Source: Hyphomicrobiales bacterium | GTDB taxonomy: Bacteria > Pseudomonadota > Alphaproteobacteria > Rhizobiales > Phreatobacteraceae | Direction: 5' to 3' | Length of the DNA: 64,000 nt | Assembly: GCA_017304475.1 (NCBI GenBank) | Contig: JAFKKV010000010.1 | Location: 186,001 to 250,000 of the forward strand | Shown: piece after piece, positions 29,453-38,447 of the stretch | How the letters are laid out: every line of letters starts with the position of its first letter | Position numbering within the stretch: the first letter of the stretch is position 1 | The notes under the pieces: generated by a model | Database searches by the model: none | What the model was told of the DNA's origin: nothing | What the model saw: only the letters and a program-made list of their open reading frames with translations | Program-made: the position numbers and the translations under genes

Positions 29453-30463
29453 ATGACCGCCTCGATTGCAGCGCTCCCCGTTACCATGACCGCCATCGCG
29501 ATCCCGGTCCCCGGCGGCCCGGAAGCCCTGGTGCCCGAGACCCGGCCGGTGCCGACCCCGGGTCCCGGCGAAATCCTGGTCAAGCTCGCCGCCGCGGGCG
29601 TCAACCGGCCCGACGTCCTGCAACGGGCCGGCGGCTATCCGCCGCCGAAGGGCGCATCCGACATTCCCGGCCTGGAGATCGCGGGCGAGGTCGCGGCGCT
29701 GGGCGCCGGCGCCGACCGCTTCAGGCTCGGCGACAAGGTCTGCGGCCTGGTCGCCGGCGGCGGCTATGCGGAATATTGCGTGGTGCACCAGACCAACGCG
29801 CTGGCCATCCCCGCCGGCCTCTCCATGGTCGAGGCCGCCGCCATCCCCGAGACCTTCTTCACCGTCTGGTCGAATGTCTTCGATCGCGGCGGCCTGAAGG
29901 CGGGCGAGACCATTCTGATCCATGGCGGCACATCCGGCATCGGCGTCACCGCCATTCAGCTCGCCAAGGCTTTCGGCGCCACCGTGCTGACCACCGTCGG
30001 CTCGGATGACAAATGCGCGGCCGCCAAGGCGCTCGGCGCCGACCACGCGATCAATTACCGCAACCAGGATTTCGTTCAGGCGGTCAGCGAGATCACCGCC
30101 AGGAAGGGCGTCAACCTGATCCTCGACATGGTCGGCGGCGACTATGTCGAGCGCAACCTGAACTGCGTCGCGGCCGATGGCCGGATCGTCCAGATCGCGT
30201 TCCTGCACGGCTCGGAGGTCAAGGTCGACCTGCGCTGGCTCATGCTGAAGCGCATCACCTTCACCGGCTCGACGCTGCGTATCCGCGACACGGCCTTCAA
30301 GGCGGCGCTTGCCGACGCGCTCCATTCCAAGGTCTGGCCGCTCCTGTCCTCCGGTCAGGTGAAGGTGGTGATGGACTCGACCTACCCGCTGCGCGAGGCC
30401 TCCAGGGCGCATGCCCGCATGGAAACCAATGCCCATATCGGCAAGATCGTGCTGACGGTCTGA
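29453..30463 (+). CDS. NAD(P)H-quinone oxidoreductase (PIG3/zeta-crystallin type)
   Basis: 336-residue zinc-independent medium-chain reductase. It has a GroES-like N-terminal half (GVNRPDVLQRAGGYPPPKGASDIPGLEIAGEV) and a Rossmann half with the nucleotide motif HGGTSGIGVTAIQLAKAFGA near residue 160. Family members reduce quinones or enones with NADPH. It is divergent from the DUF1192 gene with 85 bases between, a pairing common in Hyphomicrobiales. Confidence 0.9.
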   Translation: MTASIAALPVTMTAIAIPVPGGPEALVPETRPVPTPGPGEILVKLAAAGVNRPDVLQRAGGYPPPKGASDIPGLEIAGEVAALGAGADRFRLGDKVCGLVAGGGYAEYCVVHQTNALAIPAGLSMVEAAAIPETFFTVWSNVFDRGGLKAGETILIHGGTSGIGVTAIQLAKAFGATVLTTVGSDDKCAAAKALGADHAINYRNQDFVQAVSEITARKGVNLILDMVGGDYVERNLNCVAADGRIVQIAFLHGSEVKVDLRWLMLKRITFTGSTLRIRDTAFKAALADALHSKVWPLLSSGQVKVVMDSTYPLREASRAHARMETNAHIGKIVLTV

Positions 30464-30538
30464 CCTGATATCCGGGGCTCTCCCGCTGCCCGGGATTTCT
30501 GTCTAGAAAGGCTGATATCTCAGCAGCAGGAGCAGAGC

Positions 30539-31330
30539 ATGGGCGTTCTCGACGGCAAGGTCGCAGTCATTACCGGCGCGGCGCGCGGCATCGGCCGGGC
30601 GATCGCCGAACGCTTCGTCGCCGAGGGCGCCAAGGTGGTGATCGCCGATATCCTGGCCGAGGCCGGCGAACGGACCGCGGCGGAACTGTCCAAGGCCGGC
30701 AAGGCGGTCTTCGTCGCCTGCGATGTCGGCGACCGGGCCTCGGTCGCCGACATGGTGACGGCGGCCGGCAAGGCCTTCACCGGCGATATCGACATTCTCG
30801 TCAACAATGCCGGCATCTCGCACAATGCCGATTTCCTCGACCTTGCCGAGGCCGATTTCGATCGCGTGCTGCGGGTCAACCTGAAGGGCTCGTTCCTGGT
30901 CGGCCAGGCGGTCGCCCGGCGCATGGTCGAGCAGGTCAAGGCCGGCAAGGCGCCGGGCGCCATCGTCAATATGAGCTCGGTCAATGCCGTACTCGGCATT
31001 CTCAACCAGACCCCCTATTGCGTTTCCAAGGGCGGCGTCCGCCAGCTCACCAATGTGATGGCGCTGGGCCTTGCCGAACACGGCATCCGGGTCAATGCCA
31101 TCGGCCCGGGCTCGATCGCCACCGACATGCTGGCGAGCGTCAACAATGACTCAGCCGCGCGCCATCGCCTGCTGTCGCGCACGCCGCTCGGCCGCATCGG
31201 CGATCCCGACGAAATCGCCAAGGTGGCGCTGTTCCTGGCCTCCGACGGCTCCAGCTACATTACCGGCCAGACCATCTATGCCGATGGCGGCCGCATCGGC
31301 CTCAACTATACGGTTCCGGTGAAGGATTGA
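30539..31330 (+). CDS. SDR-family NAD(P)-dependent oxidoreductase
   Basis: 263-residue classical short-chain dehydrogenase: TGAARGIG at 12-19, NNAG at 89-92, catalytic S146 or S147, Y160 and K164 (YCVSK), and a C-terminal GQTIYADGG. D37 after the second strand favours NAD over NADP. The substrate is unknown; glucose-dehydrogenase-like and acyl-reductase relatives have similar motifs. AGCAGGAG precedes the ATG. Its TGA overlaps the TTG start of the next gene. Confidence 0.9.
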   Translation: MGVLDGKVAVITGAARGIGRAIAERFVAEGAKVVIADILAEAGERTAAELSKAGKAVFVACDVGDRASVADMVTAAGKAFTGDIDILVNNAGISHNADFLDLAEADFDRVLRVNLKGSFLVGQAVARRMVEQVKAGKAPGAIVNMSSVNAVLGILNQTPYCVSKGGVRQLTNVMALGLAEHGIRVNAIGPGSIATDMLASVNNDSAARHRLLSRTPLGRIGDPDEIAKVALFLASDGSSYITGQTIYADGGRIGLNYTVPVKD

Positions 31331-32304
31331 GCGGCGAACTGCCACCGCAGCTGCGCGCCGGCCTGGAGGCGCTGGCCGCCGATCATCCCGGCCGGGCGCT
31401 CGGCGAGGCCAGCGCCCGGCTCACCGGCAACTATCGCGGCGGTCGCGGCACGCAGCTCGCCACCCCGGTCGATCTGGCGGCCTATGCGGTGGCGCGCATG
31501 CCGGCGACCTATGCGGCCTTTCGCGCCGTCCTGGAGGAGGTCGCCGAACGGACCGATCTCACCCCCGAAAGCCTGATCGATATCGGCTGCGGTCCCGGCA
31601 CGGCGGCCTGGGCGGCGATCGATGCGTTCCCGGATATCGCGACCGCCACGCTGGTCGACGCCCATGCCGGCATGATCGGTGTCGGGCGGCGGCTTGCCGG
31701 ACAGGGCCCCGGTGCGCTGACCCGCGCGACCTGGATCGAGGCGCCGATGGCGCGGCACCTGCCGGAGGCCGCGAAGGCCGATCTGGTCGTCGCCGGTTAT
31801 GCCCTGAACGAGGTCCCGCCCGACGACGTCGCGGGCCTGGCGCGCCAGCTCTATGCGGCGGCCGCCGCGCTCGTGGTGATCGTCGAGCCGGGAACGCCCC
31901 AGGGCTTCGCGGTGATCGAGAGGGCGCGCAGCGCTCTGATCGCGGCGGGCGGCACGGTGGTCGCCCCCTGCCCGCATGGCGGCCCCTGCCCGCTCACCCC
32001 GCCAGACTGGTGCCATTTTTCCGCCCGGCTGCCGCGCCTGAGGGCCCACAAGGCGGCCAAGGGCGCCGATGTCCCCTTCGAGGACGAACGCTATTCCTAT
32101 GTCGCGGTCGCCAGGCCCGGCATCACGACCCGGCCGGCGCAAGCGCGCGTGCTGCGGCCGCCGAAGGCGAGCAAACCCTCGACCAGTTTCAGCCTCTGCA
32201 CCACCGAAGGCCTGCAGCACCGCACCGTCGCCGCGCGCGACCGCGATCTCGCCAGGCGCACCCGCAAGATCGGTTGGGGTGACGCCTTTCCTCTTGACCC
32301 GTAA
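31327..32304 (+). CDS. Rsm22-like small-ribosomal-subunit methyltransferase-fold protein
   Basis: 325 residues. The S-adenosylmethionine-type motif DIGCGPGTAAW is at 85-95, and YALNEVP follows near 158. Four cysteines at 215, 221, 229 and 291 (CPHGGPC, WCHFSARLPR, LCTTEG) match the iron-sulfur ligand pattern of the mitochondrial Rsm22/METTL17 family. The role is probably in assembly of the small ribosomal subunit. The start is TTG at 31327, overlapping the SDR stop as TTGA, with GAAGGA just upstream. This is an unusual but coupled arrangement. Confidence 0.82.
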   Translation: MSGELPPQLRAGLEALAADHPGRALGEASARLTGNYRGGRGTQLATPVDLAAYAVARMPATYAAFRAVLEEVAERTDLTPESLIDIGCGPGTAAWAAIDAFPDIATATLVDAHAGMIGVGRRLAGQGPGALTRATWIEAPMARHLPEAAKADLVVAGYALNEVPPDDVAGLARQLYAAAAALVVIVEPGTPQGFAVIERARSALIAAGGTVVAPCPHGGPCPLTPPDWCHFSARLPRLRAHKAAKGADVPFEDERYSYVAVARPGITTRPAQARVLRPPKASKPSTSFSLCTTEGLQHRTVAARDRDLARRTRKIGWGDAFPLDP

Positions 32305-32316
32305 CGGAGCCCGTCG

Positions 32317-32565
32317 ATGAAGCGCGTCACGTTCCTTGCAGCTTTTTCCCTTGCCCCCATGCCGGTCATGGCGCAATCGGCCGCCGAGAACAGCCTCTCC
32401 TTCACCCAGAAACTGGCGATCTATCGCGCCTGCCGGGCCGATCTCAACCAGCACTGCCCCGAAGCGGGCACCAACGGCCCGCGCATCGAGGCCTGCCTGC
32501 GCACCAACAAGACCCGCCTGACCGAGGCTTGCCGCACCACGATCCTTCAGACCGGCCTGCGTTGA
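32317..32565 (+). CDS. Small exported cysteine-rich-repeat protein
   Basis: 82 residues: a signal peptide (MKRVTFLAAFSLAPMPVMAQ) and then one cysteine-rich repeat with four cysteines in the pattern ACRADLNQHC...RIEACLRTNKTRLTEAC. This resembles the GLG1-type repeats seen singly in many rhizobial periplasmic proteins. The cysteines should form two disulfides. Function unknown. It starts 12 bases after the Rsm22-like gene. Confidence 0.82.
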   Translation: MKRVTFLAAFSLAPMPVMAQSAAENSLSFTQKLAIYRACRADLNQHCPEAGTNGPRIEACLRTNKTRLTEACRTTILQTGLR

Positions 32566-32660
32566 TCCCGGGCCGCAAGCCGCACATCACCCCTGCAATT
32601 GCGGCGGATTGACCCTGCCGGGACGGCTCGTGATGGTCGAAACCATCAGGAGATCCGCAC

Positions 32661-33554
32661 ATGCTCGCCTTGCCCTGGCTCTGGGCCGTCTTCACCATTG
32701 TCGCCGCCGCCGCCCAGACCGCGCGCAACGCCATGCAGCGCAGCCTCACCGGAACGCTCGGCACCATTGGCGCGACCCATGTGCGCTTTCTCTACGGCTT
32801 CCCGTTCTCGCTCATCTTCCTCGGCCTGGTGAAGCTCGCCATTCCCGGCGCCGGCATTCCGCTGCACACCACCTTCTTTGCCTGGACGCTTGCCGGCGCG
32901 CTGGCGCAGATCGGCGCGACCGCCCTGATGCTGGCCGCCATGCAGGAACGCTCCTTCGTCGTGACCACTGCCTATACCAAGCTGGAGCCGGTGCTGGTGG
33001 CGCTGTTCGGTGTCATCATCCTGGGCGACCATCTCGGGCTGTGGGCCTGGGTGGCGATCTTCGTCGCCACCGCCGGCATCCTGTTCATGTCCTGGCGGCC
33101 CGGTTCTGAGAATGCCGTGCGCCCGGCTCTGCTCGGCATCGCCTCGGCGGCCCTGTTCGGCGTCTCGGCCATCGGCTTCCGCGGCGCCATCCGCTCGCTC
33201 GACGCCGACAGCTTCGTGCTCGCCGCGACCACCACCCTGGTCTGCGGCCTCGGCATCCAGACCGTTCTGCTCTCGGGCTATCTCGCGATCTTCAATCGCC
33301 CCGGCCTGATCGCCATCTTCAAGAGCTGGCGCCAGTCGGTCTTCGCCGGTTTCCTCGGCTCCTTCGCCTCGCAGTTCTGGTTCCTCGCCTTCGCGCTCGA
33401 GACGGTCGCCAAGGTACGCACGCTCGCCCTCGTCGAGGTGATCTTCGCCGGCCTCGTCTCGGGCGCCATCATCAAGCAGGCGACCAGCCCGCGCGACGCC
33501 ATCGGCATAGCGCTGATCGTCATCGGCGTCGCGGTGCTGCTGACGCTGGGGTGA
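32661..33554 (+). CDS. EamA/DMT-superfamily transporter
   Basis: 297 residues, about ten membrane helices in two EamA repeats (YTKLEPVLVALFGVIILGDHLGLWAW and LVEVIFAGLVSGAIIKQATSPRDAIGIALI). These are drug/metabolite exporters whose substrates are rarely predictable. AGGAGATCC precedes ATG 32661. It is followed by an inverted-repeat element rather than an obvious terminator. Confidence 0.85.
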   Translation: MLALPWLWAVFTIVAAAAQTARNAMQRSLTGTLGTIGATHVRFLYGFPFSLIFLGLVKLAIPGAGIPLHTTFFAWTLAGALAQIGATALMLAAMQERSFVVTTAYTKLEPVLVALFGVIILGDHLGLWAWVAIFVATAGILFMSWRPGSENAVRPALLGIASAALFGVSAIGFRGAIRSLDADSFVLAATTTLVCGLGIQTVLLSGYLAIFNRPGLIAIFKSWRQSVFAGFLGSFASQFWFLAFALETVAKVRTLALVEVIFAGLVSGAIIKQATSPRDAIGIALIVIGVAVLLTLG

Positions 33555-33635
33555 GAGGGGTGAGTGGCGAGTGGCGAATTGGGGAATAGGGTCTCGGATG
33601 GCGGCCCGTCTCACCCACCGGACTCGCACCTGAAC

Positions 33636-33816
33636 CTCTACGTCACCCCCGGCGAGCGAAGCGAGGGAAGGGGGTCCAGGAGTTGCAGGGCAGAAACCGC
33701 GACGCCGCGAGGCAACCGGATAGCGCCCGCCGAGGGCAAGGCTCATGCACTGAAAGCGCGGCCTGTTGACTTCTGGACCCCCTTCCCTCGCTTCGCTCGC
33801 CGGGGGTGACGTAGAG
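33636..33816. repeat. Inverted-repeat element, copy 1 (44-bp perfect arms)
   Basis: Arms 33636-33679 and 33773-33816 are perfect reverse complements over 44 bases, enclosing a 93-base core. The core resembles, in opposite orientation, the core of the second element at 53427-53592 (shared words include GACGCCGCGA and GCGGCCTGT). Weaker outer inverted sequence (GGTGAGTGG-like) lies at about 33553-33590 and 33871-33890. No protein is encoded. It fills the 334-base gap between the EamA gene and purK and could also act as a bidirectional terminator. Confidence 0.85.
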
Positions 33817-33888
33817 AGCACACGAGCTGGCAACTGGTGAGGCCCGACCGGTTTCCCGTGCGCCGAGCCCCCCATTCCCCACTCACCT

Positions 33889-34974
33889 CTATGTCAGCGG
33901 CGTCAGCCTCGTGACGTGCCCCATCTTGCGGCCGTCGCGCTGGTCGCGCTTGCCGTAGAGATGCAGCACGGCACCGCTCTCGGCGGCGATCGCCCGCCAG
34001 GCTTCGACATCGGCGCCGATGAGGTTTTCCATCACCGCATCCGAATGCCGGGCGGTCGAGCCGAGCGGCAGGCCGGCGACCGCCCGCATGTGGTTCTCGA
34101 ACTGCGAGCAATGGCACGCGGCTTCGGTCCAATGGCCGGAATTGTGCACGCGCGGCGCCATTTCATTGACCACCAGGCGGCCGTCGGCGGTGACGAACAG
34201 CTCGACCGCGAGCACGCCGACATAGTCGAGCTTTTCAGCCAGCACCTCGCCCATCCGGGCGGCTTCCGCGGCCAGCTCCGGCGCGATCCGCGCCGGCACC
34301 GTCGAACTTCGCAGGATGCCGTCGCGGTGAACGTTCTCGACCGGGTCGTAATGGCGGATCTCACCGTCGGCGCCGCGCACGACGATGACCGAGATCTCGC
34401 GCGTGAATGGCACGAAGGCCTCCAGGATCGCCGGCTGGCGGCCGATCGACGAGAAGGCCGCGGCGGCATCGTCGCCGTCGCGGATCACCGCTTGGCCCTT
34501 GCCGTCATAGCCGAAGCGGCGGGTCTTCAGCACGGCCGGACGGCCGAGGCGGGCCAGCGCCCGTTCGAGATCGGCCTCGTCGTCGACCGGCTCGAAGTCC
34601 GGCACGCCCAGCCCGCAATCGCGCGCGAAGGTCTTTTCCACGACGCGGTCCTGCGACACGGTCAGCGCCCGCGGTCCTGGACGCACCGTCAGCCGGCTCG
34701 ACAGGAAACGCGCCGCCTTGTCGGGCACGTTCTCGAACTCATAGGTGACGATGTCGACATCCTCGGCGAAACGCGCGAGCGCGATCTCGTCGGAATAGTC
34801 GGCTTCGGTGATCCGCCGGACCACGTCGAAGGCCGGGCTTTCCGGCTCGGGCGCCAGCACCTGGCAGCGCAGGCCGAGACGGGCGCCGGCCAAGGCCAGC
34901 ATCCGGCCGAGCTGGCCCCCGCCCAGGATGCCGATGATCTGATCGGGGCCGGCCGACCGTTCAGTGGTCGTCAC
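33889..34974 (-). CDS. purK: 5-(carboxyamino)imidazole ribonucleotide synthase PurK
   Basis: 361-residue ATP-grasp enzyme of purine synthesis that carboxylates AIR with bicarbonate and ATP. N-terminal [25 protein letters not shown]-grasp [13 protein letters not shown] and [12 protein letters not shown], and C-terminal [14 protein letters not shown] are all present. The GTG start at 34974 has GGAG at 7 bases and overlaps the purE end by 14 bases. The longer upstream frame lies inside purE and is rejected. Confidence 0.95.
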   Translation of the reverse strand: MTTTERSAGPDQIIGILGGGQLGRMLALAGARLGLRCQVLAPEPESPAFDVVRRITEADYSDEIALARFAEDVDIVTYEFENVPDKAARFLSSRLTVRPGPRALTVSQDRVVEKTFARDCGLGVPDFEPVDDEADLERALARLGRPAVLKTRRFGYDGKGQAVIRDGDDAAAAFSSIGRQPAILEAFVPFTREISVIVVRGADGEIRHYDPVENVHRDGILRSSTVPARIAPELAAEAARMGEVLAEKLDYVGVLAVELFVTADGRLVVNEMAPRVHNSGHWTEAACHCSQFENHMRAVAGLPLGSTARHSDAVMENLIGADVEAWRAIAAESGAVLHLYGKRDQRDGRKMGHVTRLTPLT

Positions 34975-35470
34975 GAGGCCGCTCCGCGATGCTGGCAGTC
35001 TGCTTGGCGCGATAGGCTTCGAGCCGTGCCGCCAGTGCCTCGTCATTGAGCGCGAGGCAGGCGGCGGCGAGCAGCGCCGCGTTGATCGCGCCCGGCTTGC
35101 CGATGGCCAGCGTTCCCACGGGAATGCCGCCAGGCATCTGGACGATCGAATGCAGGCTGTCGACACCCGACAGCGCCTTGCTCTCTACCGGCACGCCGAA
35201 CACCGGCAGGATGGTGAGCGCGGCCGCCATGCCGGGCAGATGGGCTGCCCCGCCGGCGCCGGCAATGACGATCTTGTAGCCCTTGGCCTTGGCGCCCTTA
35301 GCGAATTCATACAGCCGGTCCGGCGTACGATGCGCGGAGACGATCAGCGGCTCATGCGCGACACCAAGCGCATCCAGCGTCTCGGCGGTATGTCTCATGG
35401 TCGCCCAGTCGGACTGGGACCCCATGATGATGGCGACGGGCGGCACCCCGCTCGCGGCATTTCCCGGCAT
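34961..35470 (-). CDS. purE: 5-(carboxyamino)imidazole ribonucleotide mutase PurE
   Basis: 169 residues of class I PurE, which converts N5-CAIR to CAIR. The signature GSQSDW near residue 16, [13 protein letters not shown] and [15 protein letters not shown] are all intact. ATG 35470 has GGGGAG. It forms an overlapping two-gene operon with purK. The earlier frame to 35575 has no matching site. Confidence 0.95.
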   Translation of the reverse strand: MPGNAASGVPPVAIIMGSQSDWATMRHTAETLDALGVAHEPLIVSAHRTPDRLYEFAKGAKAKGYKIVIAGAGGAAHLPGMAAALTILPVFGVPVESKALSGVDSLHSIVQMPGGIPVGTLAIGKPGAINAALLAAACLALNDEALAARLEAYRAKQTASIAERPRDDH

Positions 35471-35628
35471 CAAACTGCTCCCCAGCGGCCCGGTCGGCCT
35501 CGCGAAAGAAGCGCCAGAGCATAGGCAGAGCCAGGCCGAGCGGCAAGGCCACAAGACATGCCGTCTGCTATTCACCGGGACTTAACCATGATTTGCGATG
35601 GCTGGGCGCTCCCGGAGTGGCCCCGTCC

Positions 35629-36375
35629 ATGCGTAGTTCTGCCGAAATCCTGCGCTTCAGGCGTGCCGCGGCGCGCACGACGCTCGACCCGCGCGACGAG
35701 CGGCGCGATGCGGCATCCGGCCCGCCGCCCTTCCCCTCCGTGATCCGGCGGCTGGCGGCGGAGGTCGACCGGCTGCGCGACGAACTCGAGCAGAGCCGGC
35801 GCCATGTCCGCGATCTCGAAATGCGTTCGGAACAGGACAGCCTCTGCCCCGTGCTCAATCGCCGCGGTTTCGACCGCGAACTCGGCCGGGCTCTCGACCA
35901 TGTCCGCCGCTATGGCGGTTCGCTCGGCGTCGCCTTTCTCGATCTCGACGGCTTCAAACCGGTCAACGATCGCCATGGCCATGCCGCAGGCGATGTCCTG
36001 CTCGTCCACGTGGCCGAAATCCTGGTCGACGCGATCAGAAGCTCCGACAGCGCCGCGCGCCTCGGCGGCGACGAATTCGCCCTCATCCTGTGGAATCTCG
36101 ATCAGGAGACAGCGGCGGCCAAGGCCCGCGCGATCGAAGCCGCCATTGCCGCGGTGCCAGCCCATATCGGCACCCAGGCGCTCGCTGTCGGTGCGTCCTG
36201 CGGCATCGCTCTGGCGCAGCCGGGCGACACCGCCGCCAGCCTGACCGCGCGCGCCGACCTCGCCATGTATGCCCGCAAGGCGGAGCGCAAAATCATGATG
36301 GCGCGCGACGGCCCGGCGGCGAGCGAAAGCCCGGCTCAGGCGATGATGTCGGGCGTCCGCATGTCCTCGAGGTAG
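35629..36375 (+). CDS. GGDEF-domain diguanylate cyclase
   Basis: 248 residues. A short coiled coil (about 40-66) precedes one GGDEF domain. The active motif GGDEF is intact at 146-150, and an inhibitory-site RxxD is present at 137-140 (RSSD), five residues before it. There is no sensor domain or membrane helix. It should make c-di-GMP with product inhibition. The ATG at 35629 is preferred over an in-frame TTG at 35593. Its 3' end overlaps the convergent DUF465 gene by 40 bases. Confidence 0.88.
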   Translation: MRSSAEILRFRRAAARTTLDPRDERRDAASGPPPFPSVIRRLAAEVDRLRDELEQSRRHVRDLEMRSEQDSLCPVLNRRGFDRELGRALDHVRRYGGSLGVAFLDLDGFKPVNDRHGHAAGDVLLVHVAEILVDAIRSSDSAARLGGDEFALILWNLDQETAAAKARAIEAAIAAVPAHIGTQALAVGASCGIALAQPGDTAASLTARADLAMYARKAERKIMMARDGPAASESPAQAMMSGVRMSSR

Positions 36376-36548
36376 GAAATCCGGTCGCGCAGCGCCAGCT
36401 TTCGCTTCTTCAGCCGCTGCAACTGCAGCCGGTCCGCCACCACCAGGGCGGCCAGGGCTTCGATCGCCGTGTCGAGGTCGCGATGTTCCTGCCTCAACCG
36501 CTCCAGTTCGAGCGAAATGTCGCGCTCTTCGTCCTCGGTCAATGGCAT
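36336..36548 (-). CDS. DUF465/YdcH family small protein
   Basis: 70 residues, almost wholly helical and highly charged (ERDISLELERLRQEHRDLDTAIEALAAL, LKKRKLALRDRISYLED). This is the DUF465 coiled-coil hairpin pattern. Function is unknown. It is convergent with and overlaps the diguanylate cyclase gene by 40 bases. Confidence 0.82.
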   Translation of the reverse strand: MPLTEDEERDISLELERLRQEHRDLDTAIEALAALVVADRLQLQRLKKRKLALRDRISYLEDMRTPDIIA

Positions 36549-36806
36549 CGTCGCACCGGTCAAGGGAATCGGACGCGCTCGCGTGAAAGCGCCGGGCGGG
36601 ACTATCGCGCCCGGCGCGGCCAAGGGCAAGGCAGCCGGTTCGGCGACATGGCGATATCGGCGCCGACAAGGCCACGGCACGGCGCGGGCTCGTAACATTC
36701 CGTGATTTTACTTTGCCGGAGAAGGGGTAAAACATCGGTCGTCCGGCGCGTCGCGGACCTCCTGTCCGAACGTGATCGGCACGCCCATTCTCAAAAGGAG
36801 ACATGG

Positions 36807-36989
36807 ATGAGCTTGCAGTCGCACCTATCGGAATTGGAACGGCGCCATCAAGCGCTCGATCGAGAACTGGCTGAAATTATTGCGAGTCCTTCGTCAACCG
36901 ACGAAAAGATTGTCGATCTGAAGCGACGCAAATTGCTTTTGAAGGATGAGATCACACGGCTGAAAGCCGGTGTACGGAGTGTGCACTAA
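36807..36989 (+). CDS. DUF465/YdcH family small protein
   Basis: 60 residues: LQSHLSELERRHQALDRELAEIIA then DEKIVDLKRRKLLLKDEITRL, the same helical-hairpin pattern as the gene at 36336 on the other strand. A strong AAAGGAG site sits 6 bases before the ATG at 36807. The two small genes are divergent, with 258 bases between that hold no other gene. An intrinsic terminator follows. Confidence 0.85.
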   Translation: MSLQSHLSELERRHQALDRELAEIIASPSSTDEKIVDLKRRKLLLKDEITRLKAGVRSVH

Positions 36990-37041
36990 AGGAGATCCCA
37001 CCGGATCATGACCGCGCACGGCGCGGTCGAGCCGATCAACG

Positions 37042-37080
37042 GACCGCCGGACGCTCCTGGGCGCCGGCGGTCTCGTTTTT
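37042..37080 (+). terminator. Intrinsic terminator after DUF465 gene
   Basis: A 9-bp perfect stem GACCGCCGG / CCGGCGGTC with a 13-nt loop is followed by TCGTTTTT on the plus strand. A second stem without a T-run (GACCGCGC/GCGCGGTC) lies at 37010-37028. Confidence 0.7.
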
Positions 37081-37099
37081 GGGGGCCGCGCCGCGGTCC

Positions 37100-37687
37100 T
37101 CAGCGGCGCGGCGGCCACATGCGCCGGAACACGCCGTCGCGCTTGACGAGGAGATGCATGAGGGCCGCCCCGGCATGGCCGAGGATCAGGAAGCTCATCA
37201 GCGCGACCGCGGTGAAATGCACGAGATAGACCGGCTGCGAGCTCTCCAGCGTGCCCGAGATCGGCAAGGTCAGCGGAACCGTCCAGAACAGATTGACCGG
37301 CGGGCAGCACATCGAGGTGGCGATCCAGCCGGTGATCGGCACGACGAAGATCAGCACATAGAGCAGGTGATGCAGCGTGGTGGACGCCACCCGTTCGAAC
37401 GGCGTGAGCGTGGCTTCGGGCGGTGGCGCGCCCTTGAAGATGCGCAGCAGCACGCGCAGCACGGCCAGCATGAAAATGGTCAGCCCGACCGACTTGTGCA
37501 GTTCGTAGAGCCGGCCCTTCAGCACCGGATTGGCGCCCGGTGCCGGCTCCCAGGGAATGCTGGTCATGAACAGACCGAGCGGCACCATGCAGAAGATCAG
37601 GATCGCCATGATCCAGTGCACGGCGCGCTGCGGTGGCGAATAGGCGTTGTGAACGGTCGGAACGGCGTCAGGCTGCTGCATCCGCAT
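37100..37687 (-). CDS. Cytochrome b561-family protein
   Basis: 195 residues, four membrane helices. Histidines placed as haem b ligands are in VHWIMA, LYELHKSVGL, LHHLLYV and ILGHAGAALMHLL. Family members pass electrons from quinol to periplasmic acceptors and resemble YodB/CybB. The start at ATG 37687 (or 37681, with better GAGG spacing) overlaps the end of the RibD-C gene by about 20 bases, so the two are co-transcribed. Confidence 0.88.
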   Translation of the reverse strand: MRMQQPDAVPTVHNAYSPPQRAVHWIMAILIFCMVPLGLFMTSIPWEPAPGANPVLKGRLYELHKSVGLTIFMLAVLRVLLRIFKGAPPPEATLTPFERVASTTLHHLLYVLIFVVPITGWIATSMCCPPVNLFWTVPLTLPISGTLESSQPVYLVHFTAVALMSFLILGHAGAALMHLLVKRDGVFRRMWPPRR

Positions 37688-38447
37688 TGTCCTCGCTCGC
37701 TGCAAGCCTGAGATCGCAGTCGAACAGGACATCCCCGTCGGGCAGCGGATGCACCCGGGTCACCGGGCGCAAGGCGTCGTCCACGACCGAGATGGGTGGC
37801 AATTCGATCCCCGGCACTCCCGAGCCGATGATCATCGGGGCGACCAGAACATGCAAGCGGTCTACCGCGCGGTGCTCCAGAAACAGCGAGATCGTCCTGG
37901 CGCCCCCCTCGATCAGGATCCGCTTCAGCCCGGCCGCGAACAGCGTGTCGACGATCGCGTGGGGCGACAATGCCGCAGGGCCGACCCGCCGCACCAGCAA
38001 TTGTTCCACGCCTTCGGGCACGGGGCTCGGCTCGGCGCGCAGCACGATCCGCCTGACGCCGTCGTCGGCGAGGCATTTGGCCCCGGCCGGCAGGCGCGCG
38101 CCGACATCGATCACCACCCGCGCCGGGCTGCGGCCGGGCACCCGGCGGACCGTCAGCAGCGGATCGTCGGCGATCACCGTGCCGACCCCCACCACGACTG
38201 CGTCGACCTGCGCGCGCAGCCGGTGCAGGTGGTCGAGCGCGGCTGACCGGTTGATATATTTGGAGTGCCCGGTGAGCGTCGCGATACGCCCGTCGAGCGA
38301 CTGGCCGAGCTGCGCCACCACGAAGGGCCGCGTCGAGGGAGCCGTGTCGAAACCGGCGAACGGCCCTGCCGCATCGCCGCTCGTTCTCCTCTCGCATCCG
38401 GAATGGTCAACGTGTAAAAACACGTCTGGCTCCGCTATGTCAGACAA
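37668..38447 (-). CDS. RibD C-terminal-domain reductase (no deaminase domain)
   Basis: About 259 residues of the RibD_C/dihydrofolate-reductase fold: RPFVVAQLGQSLDGRIAT, HRLRAQVDAVVVGVGTVIADDPLLTVR, ILIEGGARTISLFLEH. The zinc deaminase domain of full RibD is absent. It is divergent from ribA, which supports a riboflavin-pathway role as the NADPH reductase. The start is uncertain. TTG 38447 has GGGAGG 5 bases away; a GTG at 38555 gives 36 more residues of odd composition. A 6-bp AT-cored palindrome (ACGTGT-AAAA-ACACGT, 38410-38425) falls in the early coding region. Confidence 0.75.
   Translation of the reverse strand: MSDIAEPDVFLHVDHSGCERRTSGDAAGPFAGFDTAPSTRPFVVAQLGQSLDGRIATLTGHSKYINRSAALDHLHRLRAQVDAVVVGVGTVIADDPLLTVRRVPGRSPARVVIDVGARLPAGAKCLADDGVRRIVLRAEPSPVPEGVEQLLVRRVGPAALSPHAIVDTLFAAGLKRILIEGGARTISLFLEHRAVDRLHVLVAPMIIGSGVPGIELPPISVVDDALRPVTRVHPLPDGDVLFDCDLRLAASEDNADAAA

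Noticed and set aside
33636..33816. CRISPR or insertion sequence at the inverted-repeat element
   Set aside because: There are only two arms and no spacer series, and no transposase or target duplication was seen.
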